Shown here one piece after another: positions 9,241-18,200 of a DNA stretch of 52,735 nt. The stretch is from Blastococcus saxobsidens. Its GTDB lineage: Bacteria > Actinomycetota > Actinomycetes > Mycobacteriales > Geodermatophilaceae. Where the stretch lies: assembly GCF_010682065.1 (NCBI RefSeq), contig NZ_JAAGWG010000031.1, positions 1 to 52,735 of the forward strand. The letters are read 5' to 3'. Position 1 is the first letter of the stretch. Each line of letters opens with the position of its first letter. The notes beneath the pieces are model-generated. The model was not told where the DNA came from. It saw only the letters and a list, made by a program, of their open reading frames with translations, and did not search any database. The position numbers and the translations under genes are program-made.

Positions 9241-9888
9241 GTGGCGGAGAGCGCGGGGCACCTGGTCTGGATCGACTGCGAGATGACCGGTCTTGACCTC
9301 ACCAAGGACAAGCTCATCGAGGTCGCGGTGCTGATCACCGACTCCGAGCTCAACGTCCTGGACCCGGGACTGGACCTCATCATCTCGGCCGAGGACGCCG
9401 ACCTCGACGGGATGACGGAGTTCGTCGCCGAGATGCACGCGAAGTCGGGGCTGACCGAGGAGGTCCGTGCCTCGACCCTCACCTTGGCCGAGGCCGAGCA
9501 GCAGATCCTGGCCTACGTGAAGCGGTTCGTGCCCGAGCGCCGGACCGCCCCGCTGTGCGGCAACTCGATCGGCACCGACCGCGGCTTCCTCGCCCGGGAC
9601 ATGCCCGAGCTCGACGACCACCTGCACTACCGGATGGTCGACGTCTCCTCGGTCAAGGAGCTGGCCCGCCGCTGGTTCCCGCGGGTCTACTTCGCCCAGC
9701 CGGCCAAGGGGCTGGCGCACCGGGCACTGGCCGACATCATCGAGTCGGTGCGGGAGCTGGCGTACTACCGGGACACGCTCTTCGTCGCCGCGCCCGGGCC
9801 GAACAGCGACCAGGCGAAGAAGGCCGCCGACGGGGTCGTCGGCAGATTCGCCGACCTGCTAGCCGCGGGCGACGCCGGCACCGCCTGA
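9241..9888 (+). CDS. orn: Oligoribonuclease
   Basis: A 215-residue DEDDh 3'-5' exonuclease that degrades two- to five-nucleotide RNAs, including pGpG from cyclic-di-GMP turnover. All DEDDh elements are visible: [11 protein letters not shown] (residues 9-19, Asp/Glu), [17 protein letters not shown] (middle Asp) and the C-terminal [14 protein letters not shown] (His and Asp). The length is slightly above the usual 180-200 because of a C-terminal tail. The start is GTG at 9241. It is followed by tRNA-His in the same direction, an order common in actinobacteria. Confidence 0.96.
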   Translation: MAESAGHLVWIDCEMTGLDLTKDKLIEVAVLITDSELNVLDPGLDLIISAEDADLDGMTEFVAEMHAKSGLTEEVRASTLTLAEAEQQILAYVKRFVPERRTAPLCGNSIGTDRGFLARDMPELDDHLHYRMVDVSSVKELARRWFPRVYFAQPAKGLAHRALADIIESVRELAYYRDTLFVAAPGPNSDQAKKAADGVVGRFADLLAAGDAGTA

Positions 9889-9928
9889 CCGCTGCCACTC
9901 CCCCGGCGGGCCGCCGTCCGGCCTCCGG

Positions 9929-9934
9929 TATCGT
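9929..9934 (+). promoter_or_regulatory. Probable -10 element of tRNA-His
   Basis: TATCGT sits about 40 bases before the mature tRNA 5' end, in the short gap after orn. It is the best TANNNT hexamer there; the -35 is not convincing. Confidence 0.35.
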
Positions 9935-9973
9935 TGTGCCGTTCCCCCGGGCGTCCGCGCCCGGTGGAGTCAC

Positions 9974-10050
<77 letters not shown>

Positions 10051-10052
10051 CC

Positions 10053-10092
10053 GGTGAAGGCCCTGGTCAGTTCGCTGACCAGGGCCTTCACC
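10053..10092 (+). terminator. Strong hairpin terminator of tRNA-His
   Basis: An 18-bp perfect stem (10053-10070 with 10075-10092) is closed by a TTCG tetraloop, two bases after the tRNA CCA end. There is no U-tract, as is usual for high-GC actinobacteria. Confidence 0.85.
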
Positions 10093-10526
10093 CGTTCCGG
10101 CACCGTTGGCGGCGCCCCGCACCGCGCGTACTGGCGCCATGGCGTCCCCCGCCTCCCCGCCCGGTCCCACTGCGCCTGCTACGCGGCGGCCGAGCCGTTC
10201 GTCAGCTGGGCACGTCTGCTCGAGCTGGAGACCAACCGCCGGGCGATCTCCACCGCGGATCCACTGGTAGCCGCCGCGCTGCTGCCGGCTGCACCGGCCG
10301 GGCACGGCCTCGCGCCGGCCACCCCCGCGCCGCAGCCGGCGTCCGTCGACGCGTTCCGCAGCACGGTTCGCGAGGACGCCGGTCCGCGCATCAGGTACGC
10401 CGCGACGGACTCGAGAGGCCCTCGACCCGTCCTCCCTCGGGCGAGGGACGCAGTCACCGCTGCATCAGGTGCCGCCGCGAGCTCCGCCCCGAAAGCGGGT
10501 GCCTCCATCCCACTGGCGAGCATCCG
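10093..10526. other. Intergenic stretch without a supported gene
   Basis: About 430 bases lie between the tRNA terminator and the copper promoter. Open frames exist on both strands (for example 10179-10523 minus), but their translations are Ala/Ser/Arg-rich without domain-like order, have no ribosome site, and the plus frame runs into the tRNA. I see nothing else here. Confidence 0.6.
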
Positions 10527-10555
10527 TTGCGACCCCTACCCCCTAGGGGTATGTT
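10527..10555 (+). promoter_or_regulatory. Copper-cluster promoter TTGCGA-17-TATGTT
   Basis: The -35-like TTGCGA (10527-10532) and -10-like TATGTT (10550-10555) are exactly 17 bases apart. The spacer contains the CsoR-like operator, so repressor and polymerase would compete for the same DNA. The leader to the ATPase start is about 68 bases. Confidence 0.55.
10537..10551. promoter_or_regulatory. CsoR-like copper operator
   Basis: TACCCC-CTA-GGGGTA is an inverted repeat with six-base arms, the form typical of copper-sensing CsoR repressor sites in actinobacteria. It lies in the promoter spacer ahead of a copper-type ATPase. CsoR itself is not encoded in this window, so it would act in trans. 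Confidence 0.75.
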
Positions 10556-10629
10556 CGCCGTGTACCTCGAGCACTGCCCCGCAAGGGGCCGTGGTCGGCG
10601 AAGACACTCGGCGCAGGAGATGACAGGTC

Positions 10630-12927
10630 ATGTCACATCCCATGAACCGCTCCGGTCACGACCACACGGAGCCGCGTACCGGGCACCAGACCCACGGGCA
10701 AGGCATGCCCGTCACCGGCGGCGCCTCCGGCACTCGTTCCACCGTCGAGGACCCGCTGCACGCAGCCACGCAGTCGGCCCTCGGCGAACACCCCGGGTCC
10801 GGCGTCGACCACGCCGATCACCGCGGTGGAAGCGCACCGGCGGGGCACACCGGCCATGGGGGTCACGGCGGCCACGGAATGGGCCACGGCGGCGGCGACC
10901 ACGTGGCGATGTTCCGCCGGCTGTTCTGGCTCATGCTGGTGCTGGCTGTGCCGACGGTACTGCTCAGCGGCATGTTCGCCGACATCATCGGCTACCCGCT
11001 GCCCGACGCCCCCGGCCTGGCCTGGGTCTCCCCGGTGCTGGGCACGGTCATCTACATCTGGGGTGGGCGACCGTTCCTCACCGGCGCAATCGGTGAGATC
11101 CGGAGCCGCAAGCCGGGGATGATGCTGCTCATCGGCATGGCCATCACCGTGGCCTTCGTCGCGTCCTGGGGCTCCACCGTCGGCCTGCTCTCCCACGAGC
11201 TGGACTTCTGGTGGGAGCTGGCGCTGCTGATCGTGATCATGCTGCTCGGGCACTGGCTGGAGATGCGGTCGCTGGCGCAGACCTCCTCCGCGCTCGACTC
11301 GCTCGCCGCGCTCCTGCCGGACGGGGCGGAGAAGGTGGTCGGCGACGACCTCGTCACCGTCTCCCCGGCCGAGCTGGCCGTCGGCGACGTGGTGATCGTC
11401 CGCCCGGGCGGCCGGGTACCGGCCGACGGCGAGGTCGTCGACGGCACCGCCGACGTCGACGAGTCCATGATCACCGGCGAGTCCAAGCCGGTGCGCCGAG
11501 GGGTCGGTGACACCGTGGTCGCCGGCACGGTGGCCACCGACACCGCGATCCGGGTGCGGGTGGCCGCGGTCGGCGAGGACACCGCGCTGGCCGGCATCCA
11601 GCGGCTGGTCGCCGAGGCACAGTCCTCCACCACCCGGGCACAACTGCTGGCCGACCGGGCGGCCGGCTGGCTGTTCTGGTTCGCCGTGGCCGCCGCGGCG
11701 GTCACCGCCGTCGTGTGGAGCCTCTACGGGGCGCCGGACAGCGCTCTGGTCCGGGTGATCACGGTGCTGGTCATCGCCTGCCCGCACGCCCTGGGCCTGG
11801 CGATCCCGCTGGTCGTGTCGATCTCCACCGAACGGGCTGCGCGCGGCGGCGTGCTCGTCAAGGACCGTGGGGCGATGGAGCGGATGCGCACGGTCGGCAC
11901 CGTGCTGTTCGACAAGACCGGCACGCTGACCAAGGGGGAACCGGCGGTCGACCACATCGCCGGAGTCGGCCGGACCGAGGACGAGGTGCTGGCGCTGGCC
12001 GCCGCAGCGGAGGCCGACAGTGAGCACCCGCTGGCCCGCGCGATCGTCGCCGCTGCCCGCCAGCGGAACCTGCCTGTGCCCCCGGCGACGGAGTTCCGGG
12101 CGTCGGCCGCGGTGGGGGTCACCGCCACCGTCGACAGGCAGACCGTCGCCGTCGGCGGCCCGAACCTGCTGACCGAGCACGGCCTGGCGCCGCTGCCGGA
12201 CGCGCAGCCGTGGGCCGAGGACGGGGCGACGGTGCTGCACGTGCTCGTCGACGGGCGCGTCGCCGGAGCCCTGGCCCTTGCCGACGAGATCCGGCCGGAG
12301 TCCCGCCAGGCGGTCGATGCGTTGCACGCCCTCGGCGTCGACGTGGTCATGATCACCGGCGACGCCGAGCCGGTCGCCCGCGCGGTGGCCGCCGAACTCG
12401 GCATCGACCAGGTGTTCGCCGGTGTGCGCCCGGAGCACAAGGCCGAGAAGGTGGCCGCCCTGCAGCGACAGGGCCGGGCCGTCGCCTTCACCGGAGACGG
12501 CGTCAACGACGCCCCCGCGCTGGCGCAGGCCGACGTCGGCATCGCGATCGGGGCCGGCACCGACGTCGCCATCGCTTCCGCCGGGATCATCCTGGCCTCC
12601 TCCGACCCGCGCGCGGTGGTGTCGGTGATCCGGCTGTCGCGGGCCGGCTACCGCAAGATGCAGCAGAACCTGTGGGCCGGAGCCGGGTACAACCTGATCG
12701 CAGTCCCGCTGGCCGCCGGCGTGCTCGCCCCGATCGGCTTCGTCCTCCCGATGGAGGTCGGTGCGTTGCTGATGAGCCTGTCCACCGTCGTCGTGGCCTC
12801 CAACGCCCAGCTTCTGCGGCGGCTGGACCTGCGTCCGGAGGCAAGCGTCGCCGAGGTCACCAGCGGCCGAGCGGCACCCGCCCGGGGCGCCGCAGCCGCC
12901 GAGCCGGCCGCCGCCGGCCGGCGCTGA
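10630..12927 (+). CDS. copB: Copper-translocating P-type ATPase, CopB (CPH) type
   Basis: A 765-residue P1B ATPase that exports copper across the cytoplasmic membrane. The N-terminus has no CxxC metal domain but is His/Gly/Met-rich (residues 1-92, including HGGHGGHGMGHGGGDH), as in CopB. The sixth helix carries Cys384-Pro-His, the CPH motif of the P1B-3 group (Cu2+/Cu+), rather than CPC. Core motifs are TGES at 282, the phosphorylated Asp428 in DKTGTLTKG, the SEHPLA motif and GDGVNDAPALAQADVGIAIG from 622. The start has GAGGAG-like AGGAG 10 bases upstream. It heads the copper cluster behind a CsoR-type operator. Confidence 0.95.
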   Translation: MSHPMNRSGHDHTEPRTGHQTHGQGMPVTGGASGTRSTVEDPLHAATQSALGEHPGSGVDHADHRGGSAPAGHTGHGGHGGHGMGHGGGDHVAMFRRLFWLMLVLAVPTVLLSGMFADIIGYPLPDAPGLAWVSPVLGTVIYIWGGRPFLTGAIGEIRSRKPGMMLLIGMAITVAFVASWGSTVGLLSHELDFWWELALLIVIMLLGHWLEMRSLAQTSSALDSLAALLPDGAEKVVGDDLVTVSPAELAVGDVVIVRPGGRVPADGEVVDGTADVDESMITGESKPVRRGVGDTVVAGTVATDTAIRVRVAAVGEDTALAGIQRLVAEAQSSTTRAQLLADRAAGWLFWFAVAAAAVTAVVWSLYGAPDSALVRVITVLVIACPHALGLAIPLVVSISTERAARGGVLVKDRGAMERMRTVGTVLFDKTGTLTKGEPAVDHIAGVGRTEDEVLALAAAAEADSEHPLARAIVAAARQRNLPVPPATEFRASAAVGVTATVDRQTVAVGGPNLLTEHGLAPLPDAQPWAEDGATVLHVLVDGRVAGALALADEIRPESRQAVDALHALGVDVVMITGDAEPVARAVAAELGIDQVFAGVRPEHKAEKVAALQRQGRAVAFTGDGVNDAPALAQADVGIAIGAGTDVAIASAGIILASSDPRAVVSVIRLSRAGYRKMQQNLWAGAGYNLIAVPLAAGVLAPIGFVLPMEVGALLMSLSTVVVASNAQLLRRLDLRPEASVAEVTSGRAAPARGAAAAEPAAAGRR

Positions 12928-12937
12928 TCGGCTACGC

Positions 12938-12962
12938 GCCGCCGGGCACCGTGCCCGGCGGC
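12938..12962 (+). terminator. GC-rich hairpin after copB
   Basis: GCCGCCGGGCAC and GTGCCCGGCGGC form a 12-bp stem around a single base, 11 bases after the ATPase stop. It may end or attenuate transcription before the DUF6153 gene. There is no U-tract. Confidence 0.5.
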
Positions 12963-12980
12963 AGGTGACCGCAGGCGTCG

Positions 12981-12986
12981 TAGCCT
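12981..12986 (+). promoter_or_regulatory. -10-like TAGCCT in a CGTAGCCTCGC block
   Basis: GTCGTAGCCTCGC (12977-12989) precedes the DUF6153 gene. Nearly the same block precedes cobG and cobH. TAGCCT fits TANNNT, with a start point expected near 12993. Confidence 0.35.
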
Positions 12987-13006
12987 CGCAGAGGAAAGGG
13001 GTGGGC

Positions 13007-13474
13007 ATGGCGGCACGAGCATGGACAGCGCTGCTGCTGCTGGCCGCCGTCTTCGCGATGCACGGCCTGCAGTGCACCGCCGCCGGTACCGCGCACACGA
13101 CCGGGCACGGCGCCGCTCCGGTGGCCTCAGCCCCTGCCGGGCTGCTGGAGGACGGTCCGCATCCGGCGATGGCGAGCCCCGGCCTCGAGGCGCACAGCGG
13201 CGACCACGACACCGCCGCAGTGGCTGCCGCCGCCCCGCTGGCCGGACTGCTCGGCGCCGGGCACGACAGCGCACCGGCTGGGGCGGGCGGGCACCTGTGG
13301 GCGCTGTGCCTGGCGGTGCTCGCCGCCGGGCTGGCGGTGCTGGTCGCCCTGCTGCTGCCCCGCCTCCTGACGCTGCTGCCCGCCGCGTGGGCGCGGCTAC
13401 GCACGCACACCTCCACCAGCCTGGCGCCACTGCGTCCGCCGGACCTGCACTCCCTCTGCCTGCTGCGGATCTAG
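13007..13474 (+). CDS. DUF6153-like small membrane protein of the copper cluster
   Basis: A 155-residue protein with an N-terminal hydrophobic helix (residues 5-20, ending MHGLQC), a His/Ala/Gly-rich extracytoplasmic loop (HTTGHG, SGDHD, GHDS) and a second strong transmembrane helix at about 98-122 (LWALCLAVLAAGLAVLVALLLP), then a basic tail. This is the layout of the DUF6153 family, which has no known biochemical role. I chose ATG 13007, which follows GAGGAAAGG; an upstream GTG at 13001 is possible. The His-rich loop and its place after a copper ATPase suggest metal handling, but that is inference. Confidence 0.7.
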   Translation: MAARAWTALLLLAAVFAMHGLQCTAAGTAHTTGHGAAPVASAPAGLLEDGPHPAMASPGLEAHSGDHDTAAVAAAAPLAGLLGAGHDSAPAGAGGHLWALCLAVLAAGLAVLVALLLPRLLTLLPAAWARLRTHTSTSLAPLRPPDLHSLCLLRI

Positions 13475-13573
13475 GCCGACCGCCTCCACCGCCCCGCCCC
13501 AGCTCCGCGCTGGCCCGGCGGCGGTCTGCGCGCACGCCCACCGATCACATCCGCAGCATCAGGAGAACCAGTC

Positions 13574-14203
13574 ATGACCCGCACCACCACACGCCTGACC
13601 GGCCTCACCGCCGCCCTGCTCACCGGCGCGCTCGTCCTCACCGGCTGCGCCGACGACACCGACGCCGCCGGACACGGCTCGATGATGAACGGCAGCAGCT
13701 CCTCGGCCGGCCCCTCGGCCGCGCAGGGCGAGTTCAACGACGCCGACGTCGCATTCGCCCGCGAGATGATCGGGCACCACCGGCAGGCGATCGCCATGGC
13801 CGAGCTGGCCGAGGGGCGCACCGCCGAACCCCGGGTGCTCGACCTGGCCGCCCGCATCCGGGCAGCGCAGGGCCCCGAGATCGAGACGATGTCCGGCTGG
13901 CTGCAGGAGTGGGGAGCCGACGGCAGTCACATGGACGACGGGATGGGGGGCATGGGTCATGGCGAGGGCGGGATGATGTCCCCGGACGACATGCACGCGT
14001 TGATGTCCGCGGCCGGTCCGGAATTCGACCGCCTCTTCCTCTCCGGCATGATCGTCCACCACCAGGGCGCGGTGGAGATGGCCGCCGAGCTATCCGCGAA
14101 CGGCCGCAATGCCGAGGCACTCGCGCTGGCCGGCTCCATCCGCGACAGCCAGAACGCCGAGATCGCCGAGATGGAGCAGCTGCTGACCGAGCTCGGCGGC
14201 TGA
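13574..14203 (+). CDS. DUF305 lipoprotein of the copper cluster
   Basis: A 209-residue secreted lipoprotein. The signal peptide ends in the lipobox LTGC at about residue 18-21, so it is anchored outside the cytoplasmic membrane. Two DUF305 ferritin-like half-repeats follow: DVAFAREMIGHHRQAIAMAE and LFLSGMIVHHQGAVEMAAE, each with MI(G/V)HH. Between them is a Met/His/Asp/Gly-rich segment (MDDGMGGMGHGEGGMM) that looks like a copper-binding stretch. DUF305 proteins are frequent in copper resistance loci. The start has AGGAGAACCAGTC immediately upstream. Confidence 0.9.
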   Translation: MTRTTTRLTGLTAALLTGALVLTGCADDTDAAGHGSMMNGSSSSAGPSAAQGEFNDADVAFAREMIGHHRQAIAMAELAEGRTAEPRVLDLAARIRAAQGPEIETMSGWLQEWGADGSHMDDGMGGMGHGEGGMMSPDDMHALMSAAGPEFDRLFLSGMIVHHQGAVEMAAELSANGRNAEALALAGSIRDSQNAEIAEMEQLLTELGG

Positions 14204-14210
14204 CCCGGCC

Positions 14211-14246
14211 TGCGGCGGGGCGGGCGCACCGGCTCGCCCCGCCGCA
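14211..14246 (+). terminator. Hairpin between the two lipoprotein genes
   Basis: TGCGGCGGGGCG (14211-14222) pairs perfectly with CGCCCCGCCGCA (14235-14246); three further pairs, one G-T, leave a six-base loop. It is followed by four tandem GCACC units (14266-14285). It may uncouple the two lipoprotein genes. Confidence 0.55.
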
Positions 14247-14301
14247 CCCCAGCCGGGCCGGCAACGCACCGCACCGCACCGCACCGATCTGGAGTCCTCT
14301 C

Positions 14302-15165
14302 ATGCGCTTGGAACGCACCGCTCGTCTCGCTCTCGCGGGCGCCGTCCTGCTCATCCCGCTGACCGGCTGCGCAGCCACAGACGGCACCGCCGCGCCCGAG
14401 TCGGGCGACACCAACGGCAGGCTCCCGGCCGCGCATGTGCACGGCATCGCCGTCGACCCCGGCGACGGTGCGCTGCTGCTGGCCACCCACGAAGGGCTGA
14501 TCACCATCGGCGACGACGGCCGGCCGGCAGCCGTCGGCCCGGTCATCGATCTCATGGGGTTCACCGTCGCCGGGCCCCACCACTACCTGGCGTCGGGGCA
14601 CCCCGGGCTGCGCACCGACCTGCCCAACCCGGTCGGGCTCATCGAGAGCACCGACGGCGGGAAGAGCTGGACGCCGCTGTCGCGGGCCGGCGAGTCGGAC
14701 TTCCACGCCCTCACCGCCCTGCCCGGCGGCGGGGCGCTGGGCTACGACGGGTCGCTGCGCCGCACCGCCGACGGCAGTGGCTGGGAACCGCTGGAGACCC
14801 CGGCCGAGCCGCACACCCTCAGCGCCGCGCTCGATGGCCCGGTGCTGGCCACCACCGGAGCGGGGCTGCTGCGCTCCACGGACGCCGGAACGACGTGGGC
14901 GCCGGTGGACGGCGCTCCGCTGCTGCAGGTGGTGACCTGGTCCGGCGACGGCACGGCCGCGGTCGGCATCACGCCGGACGGGTCGGTGTGGACCAGCACC
15001 GATGCCGCGGTCAGCTGGGTCCAGCGGGGGCAGCTGGACGCGGCGCCGGAAGCCGTGGCCGCGACCACCGCCGACGGCGACCTGCGCATCCTCGTGGTGA
15101 CCGACGACGGCCTGCTGGAGTCAACCGACGGCGGCGCCTCGTTCACCACGTTGTTGCCCACCTGA
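14302..15165 (+). CDS. F510_1955-type beta-propeller lipoprotein (BNR/sialidase-like repeats)
   Basis: A 287-residue lipoprotein: signal peptide with lipobox LTGC near residue 22-25, then HVHGIAVDPGDGALLLATHEGL and repeated TDGGKSWTPL, TDAGTTWAPV, TDAAVSWVQ and TDGGASF units, which are Asp-box (BNR/YCF48-like) repeats of a beta-propeller. Proteins of this type are labelled F510_1955-family glycosylhydrolases, but no sialidase catalytic set is evident and the real role is unknown. It follows DUF305 and DUF6153 in the copper cluster, so an outer copper-stress function is likely. ATG 14302 has GGAG seven bases upstream; the frame is open further upstream but overlaps the DUF305 gene. Confidence 0.8.
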   Translation: MRLERTARLALAGAVLLIPLTGCAATDGTAAPESGDTNGRLPAAHVHGIAVDPGDGALLLATHEGLITIGDDGRPAAVGPVIDLMGFTVAGPHHYLASGHPGLRTDLPNPVGLIESTDGGKSWTPLSRAGESDFHALTALPGGGALGYDGSLRRTADGSGWEPLETPAEPHTLSAALDGPVLATTGAGLLRSTDAGTTWAPVDGAPLLQVVTWSGDGTAAVGITPDGSVWTSTDAAVSWVQRGQLDAAPEAVAATTADGDLRILVVTDDGLLESTDGGASFTTLLPT

Positions 15166-15237
15166 GCCCGGGGCCCCGGGCAGCGAGCGCGGACGTCCCG
15201 ACGGGCGGCTCGTCGCTCACGGGGTCTGCCGACGATG

Positions 15238-15282
15238 TGCGCGGGCGGCGCGTTCCGGGTCCCGGAAGGCGCCGCCGGCGCA
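15238..15282. terminator. Bidirectional hairpin between the copper cluster and cobN
   Basis: A near-perfect inverted repeat with about 20-base arms and two mismatches surrounds GGGTCCC-like central bases. It lies between the convergent stops at 15165 and 15289 and would serve both directions. Confidence 0.65.
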
Positions 15283-15288
15283 CAGCGC

Positions 15289-18200
15289 TCAGGTGGCCGC
15301 CGCCTGCTGGGCCGGCGTCTCCCCGCCTTCGAGGTCGCCCTCGGTGTCGAGGTAGGCCTGCTGCAGCTCGGCGAGCAGCGCCGGGTCCGGCTCGGCCCAC
15401 ATCTTCCGGTCGACGGCCTCGAGCAACCGCTCGGCGATGCCGTGCAGCGCCCACGGGTTCGACGTCTCCAGGAACTCGCGGTTCTCCGGGTCCAGCACGT
15501 AGGTCTGCGCCAGCTTCTCGTACATCCAGTCGGCGACCACGCCGGTGGTGGCGTCGTAGCCGAACAGGTAGTCGACGGTCGCGGCCAGCTCGAAGGCGCC
15601 CTTGTAGCCGTGCCGGCGCATCGCCGCCAGCCACTTCGGGTTCACCACCCGGGCGCGGAACACCCGGGAGGTCTCCTCCACCAGCGAGCGGGTGCGCACC
15701 TGCTCCGGCCGCGTCGAGTCACCGACGTAGGCGGCGGGAGCCGTCCCGGTGAGCGCGCGGACCGTCGCCACCATGCCGCCGTGGTACTGGAAGTAGTCGT
15801 CGGAGTCGGCGATGTCGTGCTCGCGGGTGTCCACGTTCTTGGCCGCGACGGCGATCCGCTTGTAGGCGGCCTCCATGTCCGGCCGGGCCTGCACGCCGTC
15901 GAGGTCGCGGCCGTAGGCATAGCCGCCCCAGACGGCGTAGACCTCGGCGAGGTCGGCGTCCCCCCGCCAGTTGCGGCTGTCGATCAGCGACAGCAGACCG
16001 GCCCCGTAGGCGCCCGGCTTGGAGCCGAAGACCCGGGTGGTGGCCCGCCGCCGGTCGCCGTGGGTGGCGACGTCGGCGTCCACGTGCGCCTTCACGAAGT
16101 TGACGTCGTCCGGCTCGTCGAGGGAGGCGGCCAGGGTGACGGCGTCGTCCAGCATGGTGACCACGTGCGGGAAGGCGTCGCGGAAGAACCCGCTGATCCG
16201 GACGGTGACGTCGATCCGCGGCCGGCCCAGCTCATCGAGGGGAACGGGTTCGAGCCCCGTCACTCGCCGAGAGGCGTCGTCCCAGACCGGGCGGACGCCG
16301 AGCAGCGCGAGCACCTCGGCGACGTCGTCGCCGGACGTGCGCATCGCCGACGTGCCCCAGACCGAGAGCCCCACCGAGCGCGGGTACTCGCCGGTGTCGG
16401 TGCGGTAGCGCTCGACGAGCGACTCGGCCAGCGCCTGCCCGGTCTCCCACGCCAGCCGCGACGGCACGGCGCGCGGGTCGACGGAGTAGAAGTTCCGGCC
16501 GGTCGGCAGCACGTTGACCAGTCCGCGCAGCGGCGACCCGGACGGGCCGGCCGGCACGTACCCGCCCTCGAGGGCGTGCAGGGTGGCGTCCAGCTCGTCG
16601 GTGGTGCGCTCCAGCCGGGGCACCACCTCGTCGACGGCGAACCGGAGCACGGCGGCCACGGCGTCGTCGTCGCGGCCGAGGACCTCGCGCACCACGACGT
16701 CCACCGCCTCGGCGGTCCAGCCGCGCTCCTCCATGCCGCCGACGAGCGCCGCCGCCTGCGCCTCGACGGCGTCGGTGGCGTGCAGCCCGGCGGTGCCGTC
16801 CTCGGTCAGCCCGAGCGCCTCGCGGAGGCCGGGCAGCGCCACCGACCCGCCCCATATCTGCCGGGCGCGCAGCATCGCCAGCACCAGGTCCACCCGGTTC
16901 TGCCCCGACGGCGGCGTGCCCAGGACGTGCAGGCCGTCGCGGATCTGGGAGTCCTTGATCTCGCAGAGCCACCCGTCGACGTGCAGGATCATCTCGTCGA
17001 AGTGGTCGTCCTCCGGGCGCTCGTTGAGCCCCAGGTCGTGGTCGAGCTTGGCGGCCTGGAGCAGCGTCCAGATCTGGGCCCGGACGGCCGGCAGCTTGGC
17101 CGGGTCCATCGCCGCGACGTTGGCGTGCTCGTCGAGCAGCTGCTCCAGCCGGGCGATGTCGCCGTAGGAGTCGGCCCGGGCCATCGGCGGGACCATGTGG
17201 TCGACCAGGGTGGCGTGCGCGCGGCGCTTGGCCTGGCTGCCCTCCCCCGGGTCGTTGACCAGGAACGGGTAGACCAGCGGCAGGTCGCCCAGCGCCGCGT
17301 CCGGCCCGCAGGAGGCCGACAGGCCCACGTTCTTGCCGGGCAACCACTCCAGGTTGCCGTGCTTGCCGACGTGGACCAGCGCGTGCGCGCCGAACACCTC
17401 GCGCAGCCACCAGTAGGCGGCCAGGTAGTGGTGCGACGGCGGCAGGTCGGGGTCGTGGTAGATCGCGATGGGGTTCTCCCCGAAGCCGCGCGGCGGCTGG
17501 ACCATCACGACGACGTTGCCGGCGCGGAGTGCGGCGAAGACGATCGCCTGATCCGGGCCGGAACCGTCCACGAACAGCGACCCGGGCGCCTCGCCCCAGT
17601 GCTCGACCATGGCCTCGCGGAGGTCGGCCGGGAGGCTGTCGAAGTGCCGGCGGTACTCGGCGGCCGGGATGCGCACCGGGTTACCGGACAGCTGCTCCTC
17701 GGTGAGCCAGTCGGCGTCCTGCCCGCCCGCGGCGATGAGGGCGTGCACCAGCGCGTCGCCGTCGAGGTCGGCCACGCCGGGCAGCGCGTCGGGACCGTCG
17801 AACGAGCCGATGTCGTAGCCCTGGCCCTGCATGGCGGCCAGCAGCCGGACGACGGACGCCGGGGTGTCGAGACCGACGGCGTTGCCGATCCGGGCGTGCT
17901 TGGTCGGGTAGGCGCTCAGCATCACGACGATGCGGCGCTCGGCGGGCGCGGTGTGCCGCAGCCGGGCGTGCGCGACGGCGGTGCCGGCCACGCGGGCGGC
18001 CCGCTCGGGGTCGGCGACGTACTGGGTGAGGCCGTCGGCGTCGGTCTCCTTGAACGAGAACGGCACGCTGATCAGCCGGCCGTCGAACTCCGGGATCGCG
18101 ACCTGGTTGCCGACGTCCAGCGGCGAGAGTCCGTCGTCGTCGGCCGCCCACTCGGCCCGCGACCGGGTGAGGCAGAGCCCCTGGATCACCGGGACGTCCA

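Noticed and set aside
10179..10523. A possible minus-strand gene between tRNA-His and the copper promoter
   Set aside because: Ala/Ser-rich translation, no ribosome site, no recognisable domain, and poor third-position pattern by eye.
10633..13416. A 927-codon minus-strand open frame antisense to copB
   Set aside because: Low-complexity translation, while copB carries all P-type ATPase motifs on the other strand.
14266..14285. Four tandem GCACC units as a regulatory repeat
   Set aside because: Short, imperfectly extended and explained as a simple-sequence run upstream of the lipoprotein gene; no further evidence.
16245..16265. A partial tRNA gene inside cobN
   Set aside because: Only the T-arm and part of the acceptor match; no D-arm, anticodon arm or acceptor partner can be folded around it.
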